DNA from: Clostridia bacterium
Lineage (GTDB): Bacteria; Bacillota; Clostridia; Christensenellales; Aristaeellaceae
Direction of reading: 5' to 3'
DNA length: 7,839 nucleotides
Assembly (NCBI GenBank): GCA_016296675.1
Contig: JAEDIV010000122.1
Location: forward strand, 1-7,839
A program made the position numbers and the translations under genes. Below are positions 1 to 5,382 of the stretch, piece after piece; the first letter of the stretch is position 1, and every line of letters begins with the position of its first letter. Below the pieces are notes generated by a model that saw only the letters and a list, made by a program, of their open reading frames with translations, had not been told where the DNA came from and did no database searches.

Positions 1-54
1 GATGGTTCCGATGTTTACGTGCGGCTTGGTGCGCTCAAATTTTGCCTTGCCCAT
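1..54 (-). CDS. tuf: Translation elongation factor Tu, N-terminal fragment (cut by window edge)
   Basis: Only the first 18 codons are inside the window. They read MGKAKFERTKPHVNIGTI, the near-invariant bacterial EF-Tu N-terminus that leads into the G1 P-loop, which lies beyond the edge. EF-Tu is the cytoplasmic GTPase that delivers aminoacyl-tRNA to the ribosomal A site. The ATG at 54-52 is preceded by a good Shine-Dalgarno GGAGG at 66-70 with 11 nt spacing. The gene starts 33 nt after the encoded CCA end of a tRNA-Gly gene and has no promoter of its own in that gap. It is therefore probably cotranscribed with the tRNA from the promoter at 184-212. Identity is firm despite the short fragment; the rest of the protein cannot be judged. 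Confidence 0.95.
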   Translation of the reverse strand, partial: MGKAKFERTKPHVNIGTI

Positions 55-87
55 TGTCAGTCAGTCCTCCAAGTTAAGTATTTTTTG

Positions 88-161
88 TGGAGCGGGTGAT
101 GGGAATCGAACCCACGTGATCAGCTTGGGAAGCTGGAGCTCTACCATTGAGCTACACCCGC
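88..161 (-). tRNA. tRNA-Gly (anticodon CCC)
   Basis: The minus strand folds into a complete cloverleaf. The acceptor stem is GCGGGTG/CACCCGC with discriminator T and an encoded CCA (88-90). The D arm is GCTC/GAGC with a GG in its loop. The anticodon loop is TTCCCAA (125-131), giving anticodon CCC (127-129). The T arm is GTGGG-TTCGATT-CCCAT. Anticodon CCC reads the glycine codon GGG. The outermost anticodon-stem pair is a C-A mismatch; the rest is well paired. It sits between its own promoter and tuf. A tRNA-Gly upstream of a tuf gene is also known in the E. coli thrU-tyrU-glyT-thrT-tufB operon. Confidence 0.97.
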
Positions 162-183
162 AAACCCACGCCTAATCATACTT

Positions 184-212
184 ATTTTACTAAAGCATAC
201 ATCATTTGTCAA
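184..212 (-). promoter_or_regulatory. Sigma-A-type promoter for tRNA-Gly(CCC)-tuf
   Basis: On the minus strand, TTGACA (207-212, perfect -35) is followed after exactly 17 nt by TAAAAT (184-189, 5 of 6 matches to the -10). Transcription would start near 177, about 16 nt before the tRNA 5' end at 161. This near-consensus strength suits a stable-RNA plus tuf transcript. No terminator hairpin was seen between the sigH stop (268) and this promoter, so read-through from the sigH operon is also possible. Confidence 0.85.
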
Positions 213-267
213 TCAGTATTATGCGTTCTATTCCGTCAATTATGTGTTATTTTCTGAAGAACATCCG

Positions 268-882
268 TTATTTTGCATCAAGATATTTCTGAAACTTGCG
301 TTTTACCCTCTGAAGCGCGTTGTCTATACTTTTTACATGTCTGTCAAGCTCTTCACTGATCTCCTGATAGCTTTTGCCTTCCATATACTTAATCAGTACG
401 TCCTTTTCAAGATCGGAAAGCATTTCGCCGATTTTGCCTTCAATGACAGAAAGATCTTCCTTGGAAATCACCATCGCTTCAGGATTTGAAAAATTGTCCT
501 CTGTGATGGTATCCAGAAGCGTTCTTTCGCTCTTTTCGTCAAACATCGGTTTATCTAGGGAAACATAGCTGTTAAGCGGTATATGCTTTTGCCTCGTTGC
601 AGTCTTGATCGCGGTAATGATCTGGCGGGTAATACAAAGTTCAGCAAACGCACGGAAGGAGGATTGCCTGTCTTCCCTGTAATCGCGGATGGCCTTATAT
701 AAGCCGATCATTCCCTCCTGAACAATGTCCTCGTGATCTGCGCCGATCAGAAAATAGCTTCTCGCCTTTGAGCGGACGAAATTTTTATATTTGTTCAGAA
801 GATATTCAAGCGCAGGGTTATCGTTGGTCTGCGCAATTTTCACAACTTCTTCATCGGGCATGTTCAGATAGTTTTCGTACAT
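268..882 (-). CDS. sigH: RNA polymerase sigma-H factor (early sporulation / transition state)
   Basis: This 204-residue sigma-70 family protein matches SigH (Spo0H), which directs RNA polymerase to stationary-phase and early sporulation genes. Region 2 spans about residues 25-100 and includes the DHEDIVQEGMIGLYKAIRDY core-binding stretch and the FRAFAELCITRQIITAIK promoter-melting stretch. Region 4 spans about 155-204, with the helix-turn-helix in SYQEISEELDRHVKSIDNALQRVKRK. Length is close to the roughly 218 residues of B. subtilis SigH. I chose the ATG at 882: an ideal AGGAGG lies 6 nt upstream (889-894). A longer reading from a TTG at 897 would translate the Shine-Dalgarno itself. The gene follows rlmB by 39 nt. 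The yacP/rae1 gene that separates rlmB and sigH in Bacillus is missing. Its presence points to a spore-forming lineage, though not to sporulation itself. Confidence 0.95.
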   Translation of the reverse strand: MYENYLNMPDEEVVKIAQTNDNPALEYLLNKYKNFVRSKARSYFLIGADHEDIVQEGMIGLYKAIRDYREDRQSSFRAFAELCITRQIITAIKTATRQKHIPLNSYVSLDKPMFDEKSERTLLDTITEDNFSNPEAMVISKEDLSVIEGKIGEMLSDLEKDVLIKYMEGKSYQEISEELDRHVKSIDNALQRVKRKFQKYLDAK

Positions 883-888
883 GCATTT

Positions 889-894
889 CCTCCT
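889..894 (-). promoter_or_regulatory. Shine-Dalgarno site that fixes the sigH start
   Basis: AGGAGG on the minus strand lies 6 nt before the ATG at 882-880. Because the in-frame TTG at 897 lies upstream of and inside this motif's reading, the motif argues for the shorter 204-residue SigH. Confidence 0.8.
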
Positions 895-921
895 CAAAGG
901 GGGCTTCTCTGCCGGTTTTTC

Positions 922-1863
922 TTATTTTCTGCGCGCTTTTGCCGTCTCAAACAGAATGATGCCCGCAGCAACCGACGCGTTCAGGGAATTGATGTGGCCG
1001 CTCATGGGAATGGTGATCGCGCCGTCGCAGGTCTTGCGGACCAGCTGCGAAACGCCCTCTCCCTCAGCGCCGATGACGATTGCGATCGGCCCCTTGAGAT
1101 CCGCCTCATAAAGATCGGCTCCGTCCATATCGGCTGCATACACCCAGATGCCGCGCTCCTTCATTTCTTCAATGACTCTTGCGATATTGGTTACGCGCGC
1201 CACCTTCATATATTCAAGCGCGCCCGCAGCCGCCTTAACGCATGCGGGATTGAGCCCTGCGCTTCTTCTTTCCGACACAACCACGCCGTGCGCTCCTGCG
1301 CATTCCGCGCTTCTGATGATCGCGCCGAGATTATGCGGATCGGTAATGCCGTCCAGAACCACGATAAACGCATCCTCGCCCTTTTCTTCTGACGCGGCAT
1401 AGATATCTTCCATGGTAGAATAAGAAGCCATGGAGACATAGGCCAGAAGTCCCTGGTGATTCGGGTACACCTGGTCCAGGCGGACTTTTTCTACCTCCTG
1501 AACGACAACGCCCATTTTCCTCGCCATCTGCACGATGTCTCTTGCTGCGCCGGAAAGGTCGCCTTTCATAACGAGCAGCTTTTCCATGGGACGGCCGGCC
1601 TTTAACGCCTCGCGGATGGGGTTTCTTCCGACGAGCAGGTTTTCAGGAAGCTCAACTTCTTCCCTTTCAAACCTTGCCGGTCTGAACGCACGCTTCTTGG
1701 GATCCGCCTCAAAAGACGCGTTTTCTTCATTCTTCCCGTAATTGCGCTGCGCAGTCCCCGTCCAATCCGGGCTTTTTCTGCCCTCTACCCTTTTTCCGGA
1801 ATGATTTCCGTGGTAAGGCATGCTTTCACGCCTCGTGCCAAAATCCTTTCGATCGTATGCCAT
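922..1863 (-). CDS. rlmB: 23S rRNA 2'-O-ribose guanosine methyltransferase, TrmH/SpoU family
   Basis: The protein has 313 residues. An SpoU substrate-binding domain spans about 75-150 (starting ENLLVGRNPIREAL). A SPOUT methyltransferase domain spans about 165-310 and carries the three SpoU motifs: DPHNLGAIIRSAECAG (175-190, with the Asn and Arg of motif 1), IVIGAEGEG (262-270) and IPMSGHINSLNASVAAG (285-301). Such enzymes methylate the 2'-OH of a 23S rRNA guanosine (Gm2251 in E. coli) with S-adenosylmethionine. The first 70 or so residues are an Arg/Lys-rich, low-order segment absent from the roughly 245-residue E. coli and Bacillus proteins. No good internal start was found near residue 70, so the extension is probably translated. 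It lies 9 nt after mrnC, with GGAAGG in the mrnC tail serving as its likely ribosome site. Family certainty is high; the exact target nucleotide is inferred. Confidence 0.93.
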   Translation of the reverse strand: MAYDRKDFGTRRESMPYHGNHSGKRVEGRKSPDWTGTAQRNYGKNEENASFEADPKKRAFRPARFEREEVELPENLLVGRNPIREALKAGRPMEKLLVMKGDLSGAARDIVQMARKMGVVVQEVEKVRLDQVYPNHQGLLAYVSMASYSTMEDIYAASEEKGEDAFIVVLDGITDPHNLGAIIRSAECAGAHGVVVSERRSAGLNPACVKAAAGALEYMKVARVTNIARVIEEMKERGIWVYAADMDGADLYEADLKGPIAIVIGAEGEGVSQLVRKTCDGAITIPMSGHINSLNASVAAGIILFETAKARRK

Positions 1864-1872
1864 TTCGCCCGA

Positions 1873-2268
1873 TCATCCTTCCATGTTTGTGCAAAGGGCC
1901 ATAAAGCGGTCCAGCCGCTCCTTTTGCCCGGTCAGATACAGAAATCCAAACAGCGCTTCAAGCGCCGTCGCCTTGTGGTAATCACCGGCATCCGCATTTT
2001 TTGTCGGCGTTTGCTTCGCGTTTCTCGCACGGCGGACAATTCCAGCCTCTTCTTCGGTAAGCTCAGTTTCAATTCTGTCAAGCGCCATGGCCTGCGCGTG
2101 CGCATTTACATGCTTTACGGCATTTTTGTGAATGTCCTTAACGCGCCCTCCTTTTAATACGAGATGGCTTCTGACGAACAAATCATAGACACTGTCGCCC
2201 ACCAGCGCAAGCTCCAGCGCGCCCGGAAGCTGGCCGTGCTCAAATACGCTCATTCGGATATCCGGCAT
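1873..2268 (-). CDS. mrnC: Mini-ribonuclease III (23S rRNA maturation)
   Basis: This 131-residue protein is a stand-alone RNase III catalytic domain without the dsRNA-binding domain, the hallmark of Mini-III, which trims 23S rRNA precursor ends in Firmicutes. Visible signatures are LALVGDSVYDLFVRSHL near the N-terminus (the GD Asp is the expected catalytic acid), the HKNAVKHVNAHAQA helix, RRARNAKQTPTKNAD, and the second acidic helix TALEALFGFLYLTGQ. Length matches B. subtilis MrnC (about 143). Two starts are possible: ATG at 2268, or TTG at 2274 (two residues longer). The GGAGAA at 2278-2283 in the rhaB tail is 11 nt from the former and 5 nt from the latter; I prefer ATG. The start lies within a few bases of the rhaB stop, which implies translational coupling. 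The mrnC-rlmB order is conserved in Firmicutes. Confidence 0.93.
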   Translation of the reverse strand: MPDIRMSVFEHGQLPGALELALVGDSVYDLFVRSHLVLKGGRVKDIHKNAVKHVNAHAQAMALDRIETELTEEEAGIVRRARNAKQTPTKNADAGDYHKATALEALFGFLYLTGQKERLDRFMALCTNMEG

Positions 2269-2274
2269 TATCAA

Positions 2275-3804
2275 TTATTCTCCAATCAGTTTCTTAAGGT
2301 CAAGATATGCATTGTCCCACTTTTCGCTCTCGGCGGGATCAAATTCATACGTCTTGCTGCCGAAGGAATCGGCTACGATTCTGCGAAGCTCCCAGATATC
2401 CTCTACATCCTTGGTTGCCATTGCCTGAACAAGCAGGTTTCCGATAACCGTGCCTTCGGATGCGCCGATTCTGACGGGGCGCTTCAAAGCAGATGCGGTA
2501 TAGGCATTGAGAAGCTCGTTCTTTCCGCCGCCGCCGACGATATACAATGCATCAATCTTGTCGCCGGTGATCTTTTCAAGGGTTTCAATGCCCCATCTGT
2601 ATTTGAGCGCAAGGCCCTTATAAACGATATCGGCAATCTGGCCGATGCGCTGGCACGGACAGACATCCTTGCCGTAATGCTTTTTCACGTATGCTTCGAT
2701 CCTGTCGACCATTCCGTCGGGCGCGAAGAATTCGTTGTCGTCCACATCGATAACTGCATCAACGGGCGCAGTCATTTTCTCTACTTCGCATACGATATCG
2801 GCAAAGCTCAGCTTTTCAAGGCCGGCATTTTCGCGTTCGATATTGAACTGCTTTCTGCATTCCTGGATAATCCAAAGGCCCATGATATTCTTAAGAAGCC
2901 TTGTCGTTCCATTGAGGCCGCCTTCATTGGAGAAGTTTGCGTTCATGACGCCCTCAGTGCAAACCGGAGTGGGTGTTTCAACACCCAGAAGAGACCAGGT
3001 GCCGCTGGAAAGGTAGGCAAATTTCTCCCCCTTTCGCGCAGGAACGGCGGCAACGGCGGAAGCCGTGTCGTGGGAGGCAACCGCGATGACCGGAACGGGA
3101 TAATCGATCGCAGGGCAGATTTCCTTTTTAAGGTAGCCGCGGATTTCGCCGGGCTGCTGAATGGGCGCAAACAGTCCTTCCGGAAGGCCGAACGCATCCA
3201 GAACCTTCTTGGACCATGTGCGCACAGAAGGATCGATCATCTGGCTGGTGGATGCAATGGTGTATTCGGTGCCTACGGCTCCGGTGAGATAATACGCAAA
3301 GAGATCAGGCATGAAAAGAAGCGTATTGTCCTGCGTAATATACTTCGCCGTCTCAGGATCGTTTTTCATTGCGATCAGCTGATAGAGGGTGTTGAACTGA
3401 AGGAATGCAAGGCCGGTGTTTTCAAAGATCTCGGTCTTGTTCATTTTCTTGAACGCTTCCTCCATCATGCCGATGGTGCGGTCGTCACGATAGGAAACGG
3501 GACGGAACACGATATCGCCGTTTTTATCGATGATGCCGAAATCGACGCCCCAGGTGTCAATACCGATGGATTCGATCTTAATGCCTTTTTCTGCAACCAT
3601 GGTAATACCCGTCTTCATTTCGCCGAACAGGCGCTCGGTTTCCCAACGGAGAACATTGCCTTCTCTGACTGCCTCGTTCGGAAAACGATAGACTTCTTCA
3701 AGATCGAGGTTCTTTTTTCCGGTTGCCTCGTCGATATCCAGAATGCCCAGAATCGCGCGTCCGCTGGATGCGCCGAAATCAAAGCCAAGATAATACTTTT
3801 TCAT
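2275..3804 (-). CDS. rhaB: Rhamnulokinase (FGGY carbohydrate kinase)
   Basis: This 509-residue FGGY kinase is expected to phosphorylate L-rhamnulose to L-rhamnulose-1-phosphate with ATP in the cytoplasm, the second step of L-rhamnose catabolism. The actin-like fold is visible: the phosphate-binding loop DFGASSGRA at 9-17, IDTWGVDFG at 82-90, YRDDRT at 105-110, FLQFNTLYQL at 134-143, MPDLFAYYLTG at 165-175, SHDTASAV at 244-251 with the likely catalytic base Asp246, SSGTWSL at 266-272, and the adenosine motif VGGGGKN at 423-429. These blocks are typical of RhaB rather than glycerol, xylulose or gluconate kinases; fuculokinase is the nearest alternative. E. coli RhaB has 489 residues. The ATG at 3804 has GGGAGG 9 nt upstream. 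It is the first gene of the mrnC-rlmB-sigH transcript. No other rhamnose gene is in the window, so the pathway must be completed elsewhere. Confidence 0.93.
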   Translation of the reverse strand: MKKYYLGFDFGASSGRAILGILDIDEATGKKNLDLEEVYRFPNEAVREGNVLRWETERLFGEMKTGITMVAEKGIKIESIGIDTWGVDFGIIDKNGDIVFRPVSYRDDRTIGMMEEAFKKMNKTEIFENTGLAFLQFNTLYQLIAMKNDPETAKYITQDNTLLFMPDLFAYYLTGAVGTEYTIASTSQMIDPSVRTWSKKVLDAFGLPEGLFAPIQQPGEIRGYLKKEICPAIDYPVPVIAVASHDTASAVAAVPARKGEKFAYLSSGTWSLLGVETPTPVCTEGVMNANFSNEGGLNGTTRLLKNIMGLWIIQECRKQFNIERENAGLEKLSFADIVCEVEKMTAPVDAVIDVDDNEFFAPDGMVDRIEAYVKKHYGKDVCPCQRIGQIADIVYKGLALKYRWGIETLEKITGDKIDALYIVGGGGKNELLNAYTASALKRPVRIGASEGTVIGNLLVQAMATKDVEDIWELRRIVADSFGSKTYEFDPAESEKWDNAYLDLKKLIGE

Positions 3805-3809
3805 GTGCC

Positions 3810-3894
3810 CATACCTCCCATATAAACATAACCATACCTATAGTATACCAGAGAAATCGCGTTCTGTCACACAATTAATAAAATTATCATACCT
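3810..3894. repeat. Phased CATACCT direct repeats over the rhaB promoter
   Basis: CATACCT occurs three times in the same orientation, at 3810-3816, 3833-3839 and 3888-3894. A degenerate TATACCA lies at 3844-3850. The offsets are 23, 11 and 44 nt, all near multiples of the DNA helical turn. One copy overlaps the rhaB Shine-Dalgarno and the degenerate one overlaps the -10 region. This could be an array of operator half-sites, but one copy partly arises from the ribosome site, so chance is not excluded. Confidence 0.35.
3842..3870 (-). promoter_or_regulatory. Sigma-A-type promoter for rhaB-mrnC-rlmB-sigH
   Basis: On the minus strand, GTGACA (3865-3870, 5 of 6 to TTGACA) lies 17 nt before TATACT (3842-3847, 5 of 6 to TATAAT). 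The -10 is preceded by TGG, which fits an extended -10. The start would be near 3835, leaving a leader of about 30 nt that contains the rhaB Shine-Dalgarno. This appears to be the only promoter ahead of the four-gene group. Confidence 0.8.
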
Positions 3895-3932
3895 CGTAAT
3901 ATTTATTGTATAAGCATAGTATTATGCATTTT

Positions 3933-4070
3933 TTGCCCACAAAAGTTTCCACAGTTTTCTTCCACATTATCCACAGCTTTTTCTCTATTTTTCCCACTTG
4001 TTCCCCGGGATAATCGAAGTTATCCACAAGCTTGTGCGGAAATTATCCACATTCGCCCCAGTTATCCACA
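3933..4070 (+). promoter_or_regulatory. DnaA-box cluster, oriC-like, in the rhaB-tsaD intergenic region
   Basis: Four perfect DnaA boxes TTATCCACA lie on the plus strand at 3967-3975, 4020-4028, 4043-4051 and 4062-4070. Additional TCCACA cores at 3948-3953 and 3961-3966 give two-mismatch boxes, and TTGCCCACA at 3933-3941 is another two-mismatch match. All seven share one orientation. The region is pyrimidine-rich on the plus strand and flanked by AT-rich stretches (3871-3935 and 4101-4138). Such clusters bind DnaA at oriC, at non-oriC control sites, or at DnaA-regulated promoters. Against this being the main origin, dnaA, dnaN and rpmH are not adjacent, and secA, prfB and tsaD all point towards the cluster. 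The boxes are plain in the sequence; their role is inferred. Confidence 0.8.
4025..4036. repeat. 12-bp perfect palindrome overlapping a DnaA box
   Basis: CACAAGCTTGTG is a perfect inverted repeat. Its left arm is the end of the DnaA box at 4020-4028; the right arm continues into TGTGCGGAA, a degraded inverted box. It could place two DnaA protomers head to head, or be incidental. Confidence 0.5.
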
Positions 4071-4100
4071 AGAGAACAGGCGTTTGATGAATTTCCATCA

Positions 4101-4138
4101 TTTTTGTAATATATTACGTATTTATTACATTTATTTCG
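4101..4138. other. AT-rich element with palindrome and 11-nt repeats (possible unwinding element)
   Basis: This segment, 30 nt beyond the last DnaA box, is almost entirely A and T. It contains the perfect 12-bp palindrome GTAATATATTAC (4106-4117) and an imperfect 11-nt tandem beginning ATTAC at 4113 and 4124. Placement beside a row of same-direction DnaA boxes resembles a duplex-unwinding element. Function is not shown by sequence alone; AT-rich intergenic DNA is also common without any such role. Confidence 0.4.
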
Positions 4139-4141
4139 TTT

Positions 4142-4183
4142 CAGGCCACTTGACAAGGGTTGTTATTTGCAAATTCCGGCCTG
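4142..4183. repeat. Nested inverted repeats of unknown role
   Basis: CAGGCC (4142-4147) and GGCCTG (4178-4183) form a 6-bp stem enclosing 30 nt. Inside are the inverted repeat CTTGACAAG (4149-4157), the small hairpin ACAA-GGG-TTGT (4153-4163) and the perfect palindrome ATTTGCAAAT (4165-4174). No T-tract follows in either direction, so it is not an intrinsic terminator. It may be protein-binding DNA or a structured RNA; nothing identifies it further. The remaining bases to 4274 show no gene that I can support. Confidence 0.4.
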
Positions 4184-4265
4184 TACACACACTTGTTCCT
4201 GTTTCTGCATAAAACTCGCGTCTTTTTGTAATTTATACATCTTCATATATCGTTTCTTTTGTTTC

Positions 4266-4311
4266 TTTATTAAAAATGAAGCGTTTTCGCAAGCTGCAAA
4301 AACGCTTCATT
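4266..4311 (-). terminator. Intrinsic terminator of the secA-prfB-lit-tsaD operon
   Basis: A 13-bp perfect stem pairs 4275-4287 with 4299-4311 around an 11-nt loop. In the minus-strand transcript it is followed by a short U-rich tract (UUUUUAAUAAAG). It begins 4 nt after the tsaD stop codon (4315-4317). Stem length, GC core (AGCG/CGCT) and U-tract make it a confident Rho-independent terminator. Confidence 0.92.
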
Positions 4312-4314
4312 ATC

Positions 4315-5382
4315 TTATTTGTTTTCAATCAGTCTTATAGACGGCTGAGCATTCAGATCGAGATCCATGATCTCGCCCTTCATGAGCCTGTAAAAAGCCG
4401 CAGAACCGATCATCACTGCGTTGTCGGTGCAAAGAGAAGGCGGCGGCATATAGATGCTCATGCCCATCTTCTTCCCTTTTTCCGTAAGGTCCCTTCTTAA
4501 CCGCATATTGGACGCGACGCCGCCCGCAAGCGCAACTGTCTTCGTCCCGGTATCCTTCGCTGCCATGAGCGTTTTATCCACAAGCGCGTCGACAACCGCT
4601 TTTCTGAACGATGCCGCCCAGTTTGCCGCGTCGATTGTTTCTCCCTTCTGCTTTAAGGTGTGCGCCTGATTGACAACGGCAGTCTTAAGGCCGCTGAAGG
4701 AAAAATCATATTTCCCTTCCGTCTTGATTTTCGGGAATTTATAGGCCGTATCATCCCCCGTCTCCGCAAGCTTGTCCAGAAGCGGTCCGCCGGGATATGG
4801 GATTTCGAGCACGCGCGCAACCTTATCAAAGGCTTCGCCGGCAGCGTCGTCGGTGGTCTTTCCGATCAAGGAATACGATCCGTATTCATCCACACGCACA
4901 ATATGGCTGTGTCCGCCGGAAGCAACAAGGCACACAAACGGAGGCTCAAGATCCGGATGCGCGACAAAATTCGCGCTCACATGGCCCTCAATATGGTTTA
5001 CGCCGACCAGAGGTTTATCAAGCGCATACGCCAGCGCCTTTGCCCAACTGACGCCGGTTAAAAGCGCGCCGACAAGACCCGGGCCGTAGGTAACGGCAAC
5101 CGCATCAATGTCTTCAAACGTCATGCCTGCCTTTTCAAGCGCTCTGTTCAGGAGCGGATCCAGCGCCTCCACATGCATTCGGCTGGCAATCTCCGGAACC
5201 ACGCCGCCGTACAGCGCATGCGTATCCACCTGCGATGCAATTTCGCCCGAAAGAACAGATCTTCCGTCTTTCACAATGGCGATCGCGGTTTCATCGCAGG
5301 ACGATTCCACAGAAAGAATCACGGCATGCCCTTTTTGAATCAGGGCCTGCGCCTTTTCCCTTGCACGGTCAATATAACTCAT
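4315..5382 (-). CDS. tsaD: tRNA N6-threonylcarbamoyladenosine synthesis protein TsaD
   Basis: This 355-residue Kae1/TsaD ASKHA-fold protein transfers the threonylcarbamoyl group to A37 of ANN-decoding tRNAs, working with TsaB and TsaE (not in this window). Motifs in order: VESSCDETA at 25-33, the metal-binding NHIEGH with His130 and His134, VASGGHSH at 153-160, AGGVASN at 286-292 and CTDNAVMIG at 318-326 with the metal ligand Asp320. Typical TsaD is about 335-345 residues and starts just before the ESSCDET motif. Here about 20 extra N-terminal residues (SYIDRAREKAQALIQKG) form a likely helix. The ATG overlaps the stop of the upstream gene as ATGA, which supports this start and translational coupling. 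A perfect DnaA box lies inside the gene at 4574-4582. Identity is firm. Confidence 0.96.
   Translation of the reverse strand: MSYIDRAREKAQALIQKGHAVILSVESSCDETAIAIVKDGRSVLSGEIASQVDTHALYGGVVPEIASRMHVEALDPLLNRALEKAGMTFEDIDAVAVTYGPGLVGALLTGVSWAKALAYALDKPLVGVNHIEGHVSANFVAHPDLEPPFVCLVASGGHSHIVRVDEYGSYSLIGKTTDDAAGEAFDKVARVLEIPYPGGPLLDKLAETGDDTAYKFPKIKTEGKYDFSFSGLKTAVVNQAHTLKQKGETIDAANWAASFRKAVVDALVDKTLMAAKDTGTKTVALAGGVASNMRLRRDLTEKGKKMGMSIYMPPPSLCTDNAVMIGSAAFYRLMKGEIMDLDLNAQPSIRLIENK

Noticed and set aside
880..897. TTG start at 897 for sigH
   Set aside because: It would place the Shine-Dalgarno AGGAGG inside the coding sequence as Arg-Arg; the ATG at 882 has ideal spacing.
2164..3825. A 553-codon open frame on the plus strand opposite rhaB
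   Set aside because: It mirrors the rhaB reading frame, has no recognisable domain and no ribosome site. The minus-strand protein is a clear FGGY kinase, so this is a coding shadow.
4150..4178. TTGACA at 4150-4155 as the -35 of a plus-strand promoter
   Set aside because: No -10-like hexamer follows at 16-18 nt, and no plus-strand gene lies downstream.
4276..4289. TGAAGCGTTTTCGC as a catabolite-responsive (cre) site
   Set aside because: It misses conserved cre positions and is explained fully by the stem of the tsaD terminator, far from a promoter.
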